Source: Helianthus annuus (taxonomy: Eukaryota; Streptophyta; Magnoliopsida; Asterales; Asteraceae). Taken from it: a stretch of DNA of 64,000 nt. Both the position numbers and the translations under genes were made by a program. The DNA lies in the NCBI RefSeq assembly GCF_002127325.2, contig NC_035446.2:153504629-153568628 (forward strand), written 5' to 3'. Under the pieces are notes generated by a model. That model saw only the letters and a program-made list of their open reading frames with translations. It was not told the origin of the DNA and did not search any database. How positions within the stretch are numbered: the first letter of the stretch is position 1; each line of letters opens with the position of its first letter. Of the stretch, positions 10,741-20,602 are shown piece by piece.

Positions 10741-12134
10741 CTAAACTAAAACTAAGGATAGTTCCGCGGAATGCCTCCGTGGTGCGCCACGTTTATAAGG
10801 GTCCTTGGCTAGACCCACCTTATCGGGTGGTTCTGGCTCATCTTCAATTAGGGGGTCGTCATTGCCGATTGGATATTTCATTGATCGTTCAAGATCGACA
10901 CATATTTTGAAGGCCCCTAATTGAATGGATAGATGGTTGCGCTTCCAGTTTTCCAAAGCTTCGTGGGTTTTTACAAAGGGTCGTCCCAACACTAGAGGAG
11001 CGTCATTGAGGATGACAAAGTCGGTTGGGATTACCATTTGATTTGTTTGGACCAAGACATCCTCAACTACACCGATTGATTTTATTATTTTCCGATTAGA
11101 TAGAAAAATGGGTATTTGAAGTGGAGAAAAATCACTAATACTTAATTTTTCGAAAATGTAGTTTGGCATTATATTAACACAAAGATCTTTATCAATTGTA
11201 ATATTACTAATAAAGGAATTTTGAAAAAACATGGAACCGGTTTAATGTTGATTTCAAATGGGTCTTCTTTTATTAGCGAAGTTTGATCATTAGTTAACCT
11301 AATACTTACCGTTTCGTCAATTTTAGTGTTAGTGTTTAACTCTTTCAAAAACTTAGCATGAGTGGGTACTAAACAATGATTTTCAAAAGAAGGTGACAAG
11401 AGATTAATTTCTTCAAAATTAGACTCTTCTTGAATTTTAACATTACCGGACTCACCTTTTTCGTTGTTTAACTCATGTGTCGGTTTTTCACTTATTTGTT
11501 ATTCCATTTTTACCTCTTCAACTATTTCTTCGTTATTATTACAAGTTAATTCTTCTCTTGCGCGGGACTCCTCTTCCCTTGCTCGAGATTCTTTTATATA
11601 ACGTTCAATAGTTTTAAGGTGTCCTAGTATCTTTTCGGTTACTTTGGTGATAGAGAAAGGATCGGGATCCTCAAAGCTTGAATCCGGTTGTTCGATCCTT
11701 GGTTCCTCATAGTACTCATATGAAGTAGATGGTTCACACCATTGTTCTTCATTGCAAGTATATGATGGATAAGGGTCGTAATTTTGTTCTTCATAATACT
11801 CATATGAGGTGGGTTGTTCACGCCATGGTTCCTTATAATAAGCATATGAAGGTGGTGGCTCATATCTTGGTTCCTCAAAGTATGAGTATGAAGGCTCATA
11901 CCTTGGTTCATCGAAATATGAGTATGAGGAAGAAGGTTCATACCTTTGGTCTTCATAGGATGTGTATGAAGTTGATGGTCCGTACCTGGGCTCCTCATAA
12001 TAGGTGTATGAAGTGGATGATTGAAATAAGTTACAATATTGTACCGAGTGTGGGTTACCACAATTAGTGCAATAGTTTTCCCTATAATCATCCTCCTCAT
12101 AGGTGTAGTTGTAGCCTCCTGAGTATTAATCCAT
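10741..12134 (-). pseudogene. Broken gag zinc-knuckle / aspartic protease frame of element 1
   Basis: Read from the ATG at 12134-12132, the frame meets a stop at its third codon (12128-12126). It then stays open through a CX2CX3HX4C knuckle (YCTNCGNPHSVQYC), about seven tandem Y/E/P-rich units (cores like YEEPRYEP), and a short charged helical stretch with two ESRAREE-like copies, up to a stop at 11501-11499. The same frame continues past this stop to about 11232, where a one-base offset at a T run moves the reading into the frame that ends at 10741. That last part has a retropepsin-like C-terminal half (PTDFVILNDAPLVLGRPFV). The catalytic loop reads KDLCVNIMP, lacking the Asp-Ser/Thr-Gly triplet, so no active protease is expected. 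Without the knuckle and the LGRPF motif I would not have called a family. Confidence 0.7.
11640..12010 (-). repeat. Y/E/P-rich tandem coding repeat
   Basis: Units of 16-18 codons with the pattern SYxYYEEPRYEP repeat in frame. The long open frames on the plus strand and in other minus frames here are by-products of this periodicity. Confidence 0.65.
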
Positions 12135-12179
12135 AAGAATCACTCAACAGACCACAACGAAGTCTCGGGACCAGAAAAC

Positions 12180-12420
12180 AAAAATAAAGACGGACACAGA
12201 GGCTGGACACGGCCCCGTGTTTTGTGGACACGACCCGTGTTCAGTATCTGTATCTGGGCGTTTTAATTAAAGTTACTGGTTTCGTTGAGCACGGGGGCGT
12301 GTTCAGTGAGCACGACCGTGTTCAGACTCTGTATCTGGGTGTTTTATTAAAAATATGCAGCACGGCCCCGTGTTCAGTGAACACGGCCCGTGTTCAAGTT
12401 ATTGCAAATGCAAACTAAAC
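12180..12420. repeat. GAGCACGG/CCCCGTGTTCAG palindrome cluster in the element 1 leader
   Basis: About six CACGGCCCCGTG-type copies separated by 15-60 bases lie between the PBS and the gag frame. They match the motif of the LTR. Confidence 0.65.
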
Positions 12421-12509
12421 TAAAATGCAGAAAAAATATGCGCGTGTTTTGAAAAAGTTTTGAAAAACTAATTAGGCCGTCGATTTTAAGCTTTCTTAAA
12501 ATCCTTGTG

Positions 12510-12527
12510 TCCCCGGCAACGGCGCCA
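12510..12527 (-). other. Primer-binding site for tRNA-Asp (element 1)
   Basis: On the minus strand TGGCGCCGTTGCCGGGGA is complementary to the 3' end of plant tRNA-Asp(GUC) including CCA. It lies 6 bases from the LTR boundary at 12534 and fixes element 1 as minus oriented with its 5' LTR on the right. Confidence 0.85.
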
Positions 12528-12697
12528 AAAACTTGATGCGTGTGTAGTGTAATATATTTTAGGTGTATATTTTAAGCCCTTTTACACTTTTTTAGCCAAG
12601 TTTTAAATTTATAAAACACGATATTTACTAACACTAAACACACATATGGGCAAGTGCACCCATCGTGGACGTAGTATAGTGTTGGTAAGATACCGAG

Positions 12698-14740
12698 TGT
12701 CACACCCCAACCGATGGCGGAATCATCGGGGCATGGCACTGAGCGAATCAGATTGTCCAGAGGTTTCCACAACAACTATTAACACAAATTCAGTTTAAAG
12801 TGATACGTCCCATACCGTATCCTGAATAAATAACAAGTTATTACAGATAACATCCAAACAATTTAATCCTGTTCGAACAACTCATATTCAAATTAGACAT
12901 AAATATAAAATATTGTTCAATGCCCCTAAAGACCCAGACTGACAAGATCTACAGACAACTATGCACTAGCAGCTTGTTCTTGACAGACAACTATTTGTTG
13001 GGGGCCTCTAGAGACTTATTCTAGCTTCACTTCCCTAGCAAGCAAATACCTTAATTACCTGTCACATACGTTAAAATAAAGTCAATACATAAAATGTAAA
13101 GGTGAGCATACAAGTTTGATAATAGCATAATAGAGTTCGAATAGTTTACGCATAACCAGCACGTACACAAAGGGAAATGATGCATGTTAATTATCGACAT
13201 GGACCTATCGATACCAACGACTGCGGGTTGACTGTCCGAGACAGTTCGCAATACATGATTACCGTAATCCATGCAAGTAATTGTCCTTAACAACCCCCGT
13301 GTGAACGGGTGCTGAGTCCAAACTATAGTACTACGTTGCTAAGGCAGGTAGACAGCATTCCACGTGTAAACATAACAACAAGCATACATTTAGTCACGTA
13401 ATACATGCAATCGGTTAGCGTTCAAATAGTTTGAATAGTGTGCTCGATTGTGATTTTGATAGGTAACGTATGTAACACCCAAAAGTGCTAAAGCAAAAAG
13501 GGTTCGAGTATACTCACAGTGATTGGTTATGGATTGAAGGGAGCGCTGAGAGTAGGGTTAGCCTGAATAGTTCGATAGCACAACAATGAGTAACGCGGAG
13601 TACAAGCAAGTGTAAATGGATCGAATAGTCTGGTCGATCGAACAGCAGGTTCGATCGAACGGGCTGTTCGATCGGCTTGAAAGTCCGTTTGAACAGTCCT
13701 GTTCGATCGGCCGGTAGGCTCGATCGGCTGGCCCATTCGAGTGGATTGTTTCTTCCTCTGATGTGTTTGTGTATGATGGTTTGAACTTTTGAAGTTTTCG
13801 TTGTAGTATTTGAGAACACTGAAGTGTTCTTACCTTTCAGGTCGATCGATCGAACGGCCTGTTCGATCGGCCGGCTTAACCGATCGGTTAGGAACTTCAG
13901 AAGTAGTTCTCAGCAGGATGTCACTCGATCGAACAGCCTGTTCGATCGGCTGGCATTCCGTACTACGAACGAGTTGCAAAATCGACTAAGTGTTGAAGCA
14001 TAGTATCTCATGATCCGAAGAGTAATGTTTACCAATCGAGTGGCATATTCGATCGAACATCACTTCGTCAATAGCATACTTCATGAAGTTTGAAAAGTGT
14101 GGGACCATGTGCTAGCCGATCGGCTGGCCCGGTCGATCGGCTGGTATGTTCGATCGGCTGGGCTGTTCGTTCGAACAGCCTAGCCGTTCGGCCAGTAATT
14201 CTGACCTGGTCGGCCTTTCGTCTAACACTTGGCTGTTTGATTATTTGTCATGCTTTTAAGGTATTTTGATAGCGAGTTAAACCGTAGAACGTGGGTTCTT
14301 ACTTGTTGCACTGGTTCGGACAGGAATCACCCAAGTCCGGCTGGTGAACTGTTCGGAACGGTAATTTGACGTTTAACCCGAAATCGGTGAACCTTGTAGA
14401 TAGAATCCGAATCTTGAACCTCCTAACTGTTAGAGTGATCAGTTAGCCAGTTCGAGCTCCGTTTCTATCGGTTTTAAGGTTTTGAGTGTGAATTGTTGAA
14501 GAAAAGTTGGAAATCCTTCCATGAAAATGTTAAGATTCTTGCAAATCCTAGTTGTTTATGTGGAAATCGGTCAGATCTAAGCTATTCATGGTTGAATGAG
14601 GCCAAAGTAATATGTTCTTCAAGAACACCATGATGACATCACCCAAGAACACTTAGATCTTGGTGATTTCACGGTTAGATATCAAGTTTTGACTTGGACT
14701 TTGACTTTGACTTTGACATTCGAAAACACAGGGTGTTACA
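12698..14740 (-). repeat. 3' LTR of element 2, internally deleted
   Basis: At 2,043 bp it lacks about 777 bp present in the other LTR. The junction is in the segment reading ATATCAAGTTTTGACTTGGA near 14685, where the 5' copy runs on into GAAAGATAGAAAGG. The missing part holds the TATA box and its adjacent palindromes. Many GATCGAACAGCCTGTTCGAT-type motifs remain at 13615-14200. Confidence 0.85.
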
Positions 14741-14829
14741 GCCTCCCCTTGTTTAGGGAATTTCGTCCCGAAATTAGGCTCGAAGCTGCACATCACCGTG
14801 AGTCATTTTACCAATTTGATGCTTCAGAT

Positions 14830-16779
14830 CTATTTAAACAACTGCGGGTACTTGGCCTTCATGTCGCTTTCGAGTTCCCAAGTGAACTCCGCGCCTCGCT
14901 TGCCTTCCCATCGGACTTTCACGATAGGGATGCGTGAGCGCCTGAGTTGCTTGGTTTGGCGATCCATGATTTCAACAGGCTTTTCCACGAAGTGCAAGGT
15001 TTCGTTGACCTGAAGATCGTCGAGTGGTACGATTAGATCATGATTAGCAAGGCATTTTCGGAGGTTAGACACATGGAAAGTCGGGTGGACGTTACTGAGT
15101 TCCTCCGGTAGTTCGAGTCTATAGGCGACTTTTCCGATCCTTTCCAGAATCTTAAAAGGTCCAACATATCGAGGCGCTAGTTTCCCTTTCTTGCCGAATC
15201 TGACTACACCCTTCCAAGGGGATACCTTTAGGAGTACGTAGTCGCCAACGTCAAATTCAAGGGGCTTGCGTCTTCTATTGGCATAACTTTTCTGTCTGTT
15301 CTGAGCTTTCACCAAGTTGTCTCGAATCTGGTGGATTTTGTCAGTCGTTTCTTGTAGAATCTCGGGACCGGTTAGTTGCGAATGACCGATCTCGTGCCAC
15401 ACAATAGGCGATCGACATCTCCTTCCATATAAGGCTTCGAAGGGTGCCATTTGAATGCTGGCATGATAGCTGTTATTGTACGAGAATTCGACTAGTGGCA
15501 GGTGTTTGTTACAACTGCCACCAAAATCTATGACACACGCTCGGAGCATGTCTTCAAGAGTACAGATCGTTCTTTCAGTCTGTCCGTCGGTTTGTGGATG
15601 GAATGCAGTACTCAGATTAAGCGACGTACCAAGAGCTGCCTGAAATGTTTCCCACAACCGAGAAGTAAACCGAGCATCACGGCCAGAGATAATGTCGCGA
15701 GGCGTACCATGATTACAAATGATCTCGTCGGTGTAGATTTGGGTTAGTCGTTCCACCTTGTAGTCTTCTCGTATTGGCAAAAAGTGGGCTGATTTGGTTA
15801 GACGATCAACTATAACCCAAATACTGTCGTGACCTGATGGCGTGGGCGGGAGTTTCGTTATGAAATCCATAGCTATACTCTCCCACTTCCATATAGGTAT
15901 CGGCGGTTGTTCGAGTAAGCCAGAAGGTCTTTGATGTTCACCCTTGACTCTTGCGCAAGTTAAGCAACTTCCAACGTAGAGAGCGATATCCCGTTTCATG
16001 CCCGGCCACCAGTACTTATAACGCAGGTCCTGGTACATCTTGTCAGCACCGGGATGAATGGAGTATCGGGATTTGTGGGCTTCATTCATGATAATCTTTC
16101 GCAAATCGGTCCGTTTAGGGATCCAAATTCGGTCCAGATAGTGGAATATCCCATCAGCTTTGCTTACTAACTGAGCTCCATCGTGATAGATCCTTTCTCT
16201 CTTCAATGTACGCTCATTAAAGCAAGCATGTTGAGCTTCGCGAATAAGGGCTTCGAGGTTATGCTGGGCTTGAAAGTTTCGGATGCTGAGCACGTAACTC
16301 TTTCTGCTGAGCGCGTCGGCAACAACATTTGCCTTGCCTGGGTGATAACGAATCTCACAATCGTAATCGTTGAGGAGCTCTACCCATCGGCGTTGACGCA
16401 TATTAAGTTCCCTTTGATTGAAGATATGTTGTAAACTCCTGTGATCAGTGTAGATTGTACACCTGGTGCCATACAGGTAGTGTCGCCAAATCTTTAATGC
16501 AAAGACAACTGCGCCTAGCTCGAGGTCATGGGTTGTATAGTTCTTCTCGTGGATTTTGAGCTGTCGAGATGCATAAGCTATAACCTTGTCTCGCTGCATA
16601 AGAACGCAACCAAGACCGAGGTTGGAAGCATCACAGTAGACAATGAAATCGTCGCTTCCGTCGGGCAGCGTAAGAATCGGAGCGTTGCACAGCATATGCT
16701 TGAGGGTTTGAAAGGCAGACTCTTGTGCGGTTCCCCACACAAAAGGCTTATCTTTATGAGTAAGAGTGGTAAGTGGCAC
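14830..16779 (-). pseudogene. Element 2 pol C-terminal part: RNase H, integrase, chromodomain
   Basis: This 649-codon frame continues the RT frame after an in-frame stop at about 16792. RNase H is seen from about residue 43 ([18 protein letters not shown]) with YTDHRSLQH further on. The integrase zinc-binding part (HPGADKMYQD ... CLTCARVKG) precedes the catalytic core with MDFITKLP and TDGQTERTI. The middle catalytic motif, normally SDRDxRF, reads SGRDARF (codon GGC near 15690), so the second catalytic Asp of the DD35E triad is lost. The C-terminal 60 residues (VEIMDRQTKQLRRSRIPIVK through FTWE and YPQLF) are the chromodomain-like tail of the Tekay/Del group. Its codon 1 is not the true start, because the protein is part of a polyprotein. 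Confidence 0.85.
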
Positions 16780-16794
16780 AGCGATTTTGGAGAA

Positions 16795-17388
16795 TCATTC
16801 AATAAATCGTCGGTAATAGCCCGCTAGTCCGAGAAAAGAACGAACTTCAGACAGGTTCTTAGGCGTAATCCAACTTTTGACGGCTTCAATCTTCGCGGGA
16901 TCGACGTGTATTCCCTGACTATTCATGATGTGACCCAGAAACTGAACTTCCTCTAACCAGAATTCACACTTGGAGAACTTGGCGTAGAGTTGGTTCCCCT
17001 GAAGTAACTCGAGAACCAAACGTAGATGCTGTGCGTGTTCGGCTTTCGATTTGGAATAGATCAAGACATCGTCAATGAACACGATGACGAAACGGTCTAA
17101 GAAAGGCTTACACACGCGATTCATCAGATCCATAAAAACCGCGGGTGCGTTAGTTAAACCAAAAGGCATAACAACGAACTCATAGTGGCCATAACGGGTT
17201 CGAAAAGCGGTTTTGAGGATGTCTTCCTCTTGAATCCGCAATTGATGATAGCCTGAACGTAGATCGATCTTCGAGAAACACTTGGCACCTTGCAGCTGAT
17301 CAAATAAGTCGTCGATTCGAGGCAGAGGGTATCGATTCTTAATGGTTAGCTTATTCAATTCCCTATAATCGATGCACATCCGGAACAA
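16795..17388 (-). pseudogene. Element 2 reverse transcriptase core segment
   Basis: These 197 codons lie between two in-frame stops. The segment contains the RT palm with [14 protein letters not shown], the GLTNAPAVF motif and the catalytic [11 protein letters not shown] (Asp pair at residues 106-107), then the connection ending [10 protein letters not shown] followed by TGA. The right-hand stop, at about 17430-17425, is TAG where relatives have Trp in the [15 protein letters not shown] motif. All segments share one frame, so nonsense changes rather than frameshifts broke the polyprotein. Confidence 0.85.
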
Positions 17389-17424
17389 CCCGTCCTTCTT
17401 TTTGACGAAAAGGACTGGCGCGCC

Positions 17425-18141
17425 CTAAGGAGAGGTGCTTGGGCGAATAAAGCCTTTTTCGAGCAATTCCTGGAGTTGGTTCGAGAGTTCCCGCATTTCG
17501 GATGGAGCGAGTTGATACGGAGCTTTGGCAACGGGGTTAGCTCCAGGAATGAGGTCAATACGAAAGTCGATATCACGACTTGGCGGTAGTCCGGGGAGAT
17601 CGTCAGGGAACACCTGAGGAAACTCACGGACCACTGGAACATCTTTGACTTCAACTTTCTTTTTCTTTTCCTTCTCCGCTACTACAATGTTGGCCAAGAA
17701 AGCTCGGTATTCCTTGCGGAGATACTTGCTGGCTTGAATACACGACATAAGCTTGAGACCTTTCGACGCTGTTTCACCGTATACGCATAGAAGATCACCA
17801 TTTGCGAGTGAGAATCGAATCATCTTTTCAAAGCACACAACTTCAGCATGGTTTTCGCGAAGAAAGTCCATGCCTACTATGACGTCGAAACTTCCGAGTT
17901 GCATCGGAATAAGGTCGATTGGAAAGATGTGATTGTTGAGCTCGAGGGTACAATCACGAAGAACAGAGTTAACTGCGATAGTTCTTCCAGTAGCGACTTC
18001 GACTTCGAATGACGAGGACATATAAGAGCGCTTACGACTAAGGAGCTTCTCGAATTCAAACGACACAAAGCAGTTATCGGCTCCAGTATCAAACAAACAT
18101 GATGCATAAATACCATTCACAAGGAACGTACCATTAACCAC
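17425..18141 (-). pseudogene. Element 2 aspartic protease and RT N-terminal segment
   Basis: The frame encodes a retropepsin with LFDTGADNCFVS (Asp18-Thr19-Gly20 of this segment) and GMDFLRENHAE, then the start of RT (DDLPGLPPSRDIDF, EKGFIRPSTSP) where a TAG ends it. It follows gag in the same frame after a TAG at 18234-18232. The 31 codons between that stop and the first Met here are open and Q-rich, so gag and protease were once continuous. Confidence 0.85.
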
Positions 18142-18231
18142 GTTGTTATCCGCCTGAGCCTGACGGGCATTGATGTTGAAGGTTCGAGAATGGGCTGCTT
18201 GCTGCTGTTGTTGAGGCTGCTGTTGTTGCTG

Positions 18232-19476
18232 CTAGGGCTGCTGGGGTTCTTGCTTAACTACCCTGTTCGGGCACCTGTTTGCAAAGTGGTTAGGGTCACC
18301 ACATGCAAAGCAGACTCGAGCATTGACTGCAGGTGCTTGAGCTGCTTGTTGGCCTTGAGGGACGGGGAGTAGAGCTTGATTGACAGTAGCTTGAACCGGG
18401 GCTTGACGGGGACCAATGCAACAGTTCGCAGTGAAATGACCGTATAGGTTGCAGTGAGCGCAAAAACGATAGGCTAGACCCACTGGGTGATGATACGAGC
18501 ATGTCGGGCAGAGCGGGTGAGGGCCTGTGTATGCACGCTTCGCTGGCGGTGCATTGATCACTGGAGCTGAGCGGTGGTGCTGTTGCTGCTGAGCTGGTAC
18601 AGCTTGTAGAGGAGTAGCAATTGTTGCGGCAGCACAGCTCTTGTTGCTGGAGCTGTTATTGTTGTGCTTCTTCTTTCTTCTTGATGACTTGGAGGATTGA
18701 GCAGATGAGTCGGTGGTTGCTGTGGTGGCTTGGTGCAGAGACTTGGTTTGCTTATCCCAAAAACCAGACTTCACTCGCTTGTCATTGATATCAGCGGCGA
18801 GTAGGTAAGTCTCTTCAATCGTTGCTGGCTTGGCGGCGTGAACGAAGTCGGCTACACAGTCGGGCAGGGCTCGAATGTACTTCTTGATGGTTTGATCTGG
18901 GGTCTTGACCTGATCGGGACATATGATGCTATGCTGCTTAAAGCGAGCAGTGAGAGCAGCGTTGTCTCCATCCTTCTGCTTGATGGTCCAAAACTCGTAC
19001 TCCAGCTTTTGGCGCTCATGAGGAGGGCAGAATTCGTCGATCATAATTGCCTTCAACTCCTCCCATGTTAGCTCGTAAGCTGCATCATTTCCGCGCTTGT
19101 TTCGTTCGGCCGTCCACCAGTCTAGAGCACGGGACTGGAAGACGCCTGTAGCATTGAGTGTGCGGAGATTCTCAGGACAGCCGCTTTGGCGCAGAGTGAC
19201 TTCAACCGAGTCAAACCAGTGAAACATGGTGGTAGGGCCATCCTCGCCAGTGAACTCTTTGGGTCCGCATGCTTTGAACTGCTTGAAGCTGAAAGCAGCC
19301 TTGCTAGCATCTTTGGGTGCATCTGTTCGCGATTCTTCAGACGACTTGCTGGCGTTTTCATAAACGTTACTCACAGCCTTTGCTACGCTTTTGGCGATGA
19401 TAGCGGTGAGTCGCTTATCTCTCTTTTCCTGACGGGTCAGGTGGTGTCGGGATCCAGACGACGACATGGTCTGCAA
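18232..19476 (-). CDS. Element 2 gag polyprotein
   Basis: The frame is 414 codons. The capsid-like retrotransposon gag domain spans roughly residues 62-240 (GPKEFTGEDGPTTMFHWF, DWWTAERNKRG). A basic, Ser/Asn/Gln-rich linker follows, then two CX2CX4HX4C knuckles at 339-352 (CAHCNLYGHFTANC) and 389-402 (CFACGDPNHFANRC), which bind RNA during packaging. The first ATG at 19476 lies close to the end of the leader and an internal MSSSGS start is also possible. It ends at TAG in a CAG/CAA-rich stretch, probably a mutated Gln codon of a gag-pol fusion. Confidence 0.8.
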   Translation of the reverse strand: MQTMSSSGSRHHLTRQEKRDKRLTAIIAKSVAKAVSNVYENASKSSEESRTDAPKDASKAAFSFKQFKACGPKEFTGEDGPTTMFHWFDSVEVTLRQSGCPENLRTLNATGVFQSRALDWWTAERNKRGNDAAYELTWEELKAIMIDEFCPPHERQKLEYEFWTIKQKDGDNAALTARFKQHSIICPDQVKTPDQTIKKYIRALPDCVADFVHAAKPATIEETYLLAADINDKRVKSGFWDKQTKSLHQATTATTDSSAQSSKSSRRKKKHNNNSSSNKSCAAATIATPLQAVPAQQQQHHRSAPVINAPPAKRAYTGPHPLCPTCSYHHPVGLAYRFCAHCNLYGHFTANCCIGPRQAPVQATVNQALLPVPQGQQAAQAPAVNARVCFACGDPNHFANRCPNRVVKQEPQQP

Positions 19477-19479
19477 TAG

Positions 19480-20587
19480 ACATCATCACAGGACTCAACA
19501 CAACGAAGTCGTACCTCACACGTCTAGACTACTAAAGCTTAGGAAAACGTCGGAACACATATCACATAAACACATGGGCACATAAGCACAGTTACATGTA
19601 AGCACAGAAGCACGTAAGCACGTAGGCACGTAGGCACGTAAAGCACAGAGTCACATAAACACAGAAGCACATAAGCACCTAGGTATTTAATCACAGATGT
19701 AATCAGAATACAGAAACCTATCATTCAAAGCTCGCGTGTCGTTCGTATATAGTGATCGCGTATAGTATATCGAACAGTACCACGTAATCGTATAGCTTAG
19801 TGAGTATAGTATAGCGTATATCGTAGCATGGTGTCGTCTAGAATTGCAGCGACTTGTTAGCGTGTTGAGATAGATTAGCAAATGCGAGTCGTGTGTGTTG
19901 ATAAAAATGGCAGCAAAATCGAATAATATCCAAAATATAAACACGTATACAGATAAAGCACACAGAAACACATAAAATCAATGAGTCATCAGAGTACACG
20001 GCTGCGGTTCTCAGAATCAAAACGCATAAAATCGAGAGGTAGATTGTCTGCGGCTACTAGACATCGACTACCCAAAGCAATCCGACTATTCACAGTGGAC
20101 TTGTCGTCACGTTCGACTTTAAGGGTCGTGTTTCTGCCTCGATTCTTGGGCATTCAACACGCATTCCTTAGGTCATACTTGTGAGTTCAGGTCGTTGGAG
20201 TCCGTCGAATGCCTTGGTGAGATGAAATAATATTCGGAACTATTTGCCAAGGTTAGGGTTTCACCCCTGTCTTAGCAGTTTCTTCCTTGTTTTAAGAAAA
20301 TCTAAGGAGAATTTTCATCAAAATGGGGATTTCACTCCTGATTTGGTATAATTCTCCTCGCATGTTATTGAAAATATCAGGATAAGCATGAGTAAATGGA
20401 TAAAATCATCATAAGTCAGGCAATTCAGTCGGGAGTTTGCGGTTTTCACGCCTATTCGGGTGCAGTGATAGTGAAGAATTGCAGAATAAGGCAGATAAAC
20501 TTGGTCTGTTGGTTCCTAACTATAGTATAGGTTTCTAAGACAGCGACCCGGACTAGGTCGTGTTTAGCCTAATTCCCTATAGTTATG
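19480..20587 (-). other. Leader of element 2 with CACGTAAGCA repeats
   Basis: The 1.1 kb between PBS and gag has no coding signal. About ten AGCACGTAGG/CACATAAGCA-type copies of 8-14 bases cluster at 19555-19680. The rest is AT-rich leader. Confidence 0.6.
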
Positions 20588-20600
20588 GCTCTGATACCAA
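20588..20600 (-). other. Met-tRNA primer-binding site of element 2
   Basis: TTGGTATCAGAGC reads on the minus strand, 2 bases inside the LTR boundary at 20603. It matches the initiator Met tRNA 3' end. Confidence 0.85.
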
Positions 20601-20602
20601 TC

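Noticed and set aside
11639..12100. 153-codon minus frame rich in His, Met and Asn, and a 112-codon plus frame over it
   Set aside because: Both are out-of-frame readings of the Y/E/P tandem repeat; the frame with the zinc knuckle upstream is the coding one.
12510..12527. Match to the 3' end of tRNA-Asp as a possible tRNA gene
   Set aside because: Only the 18 bases complementary to the tRNA end are present, next to an LTR: a primer-binding site.
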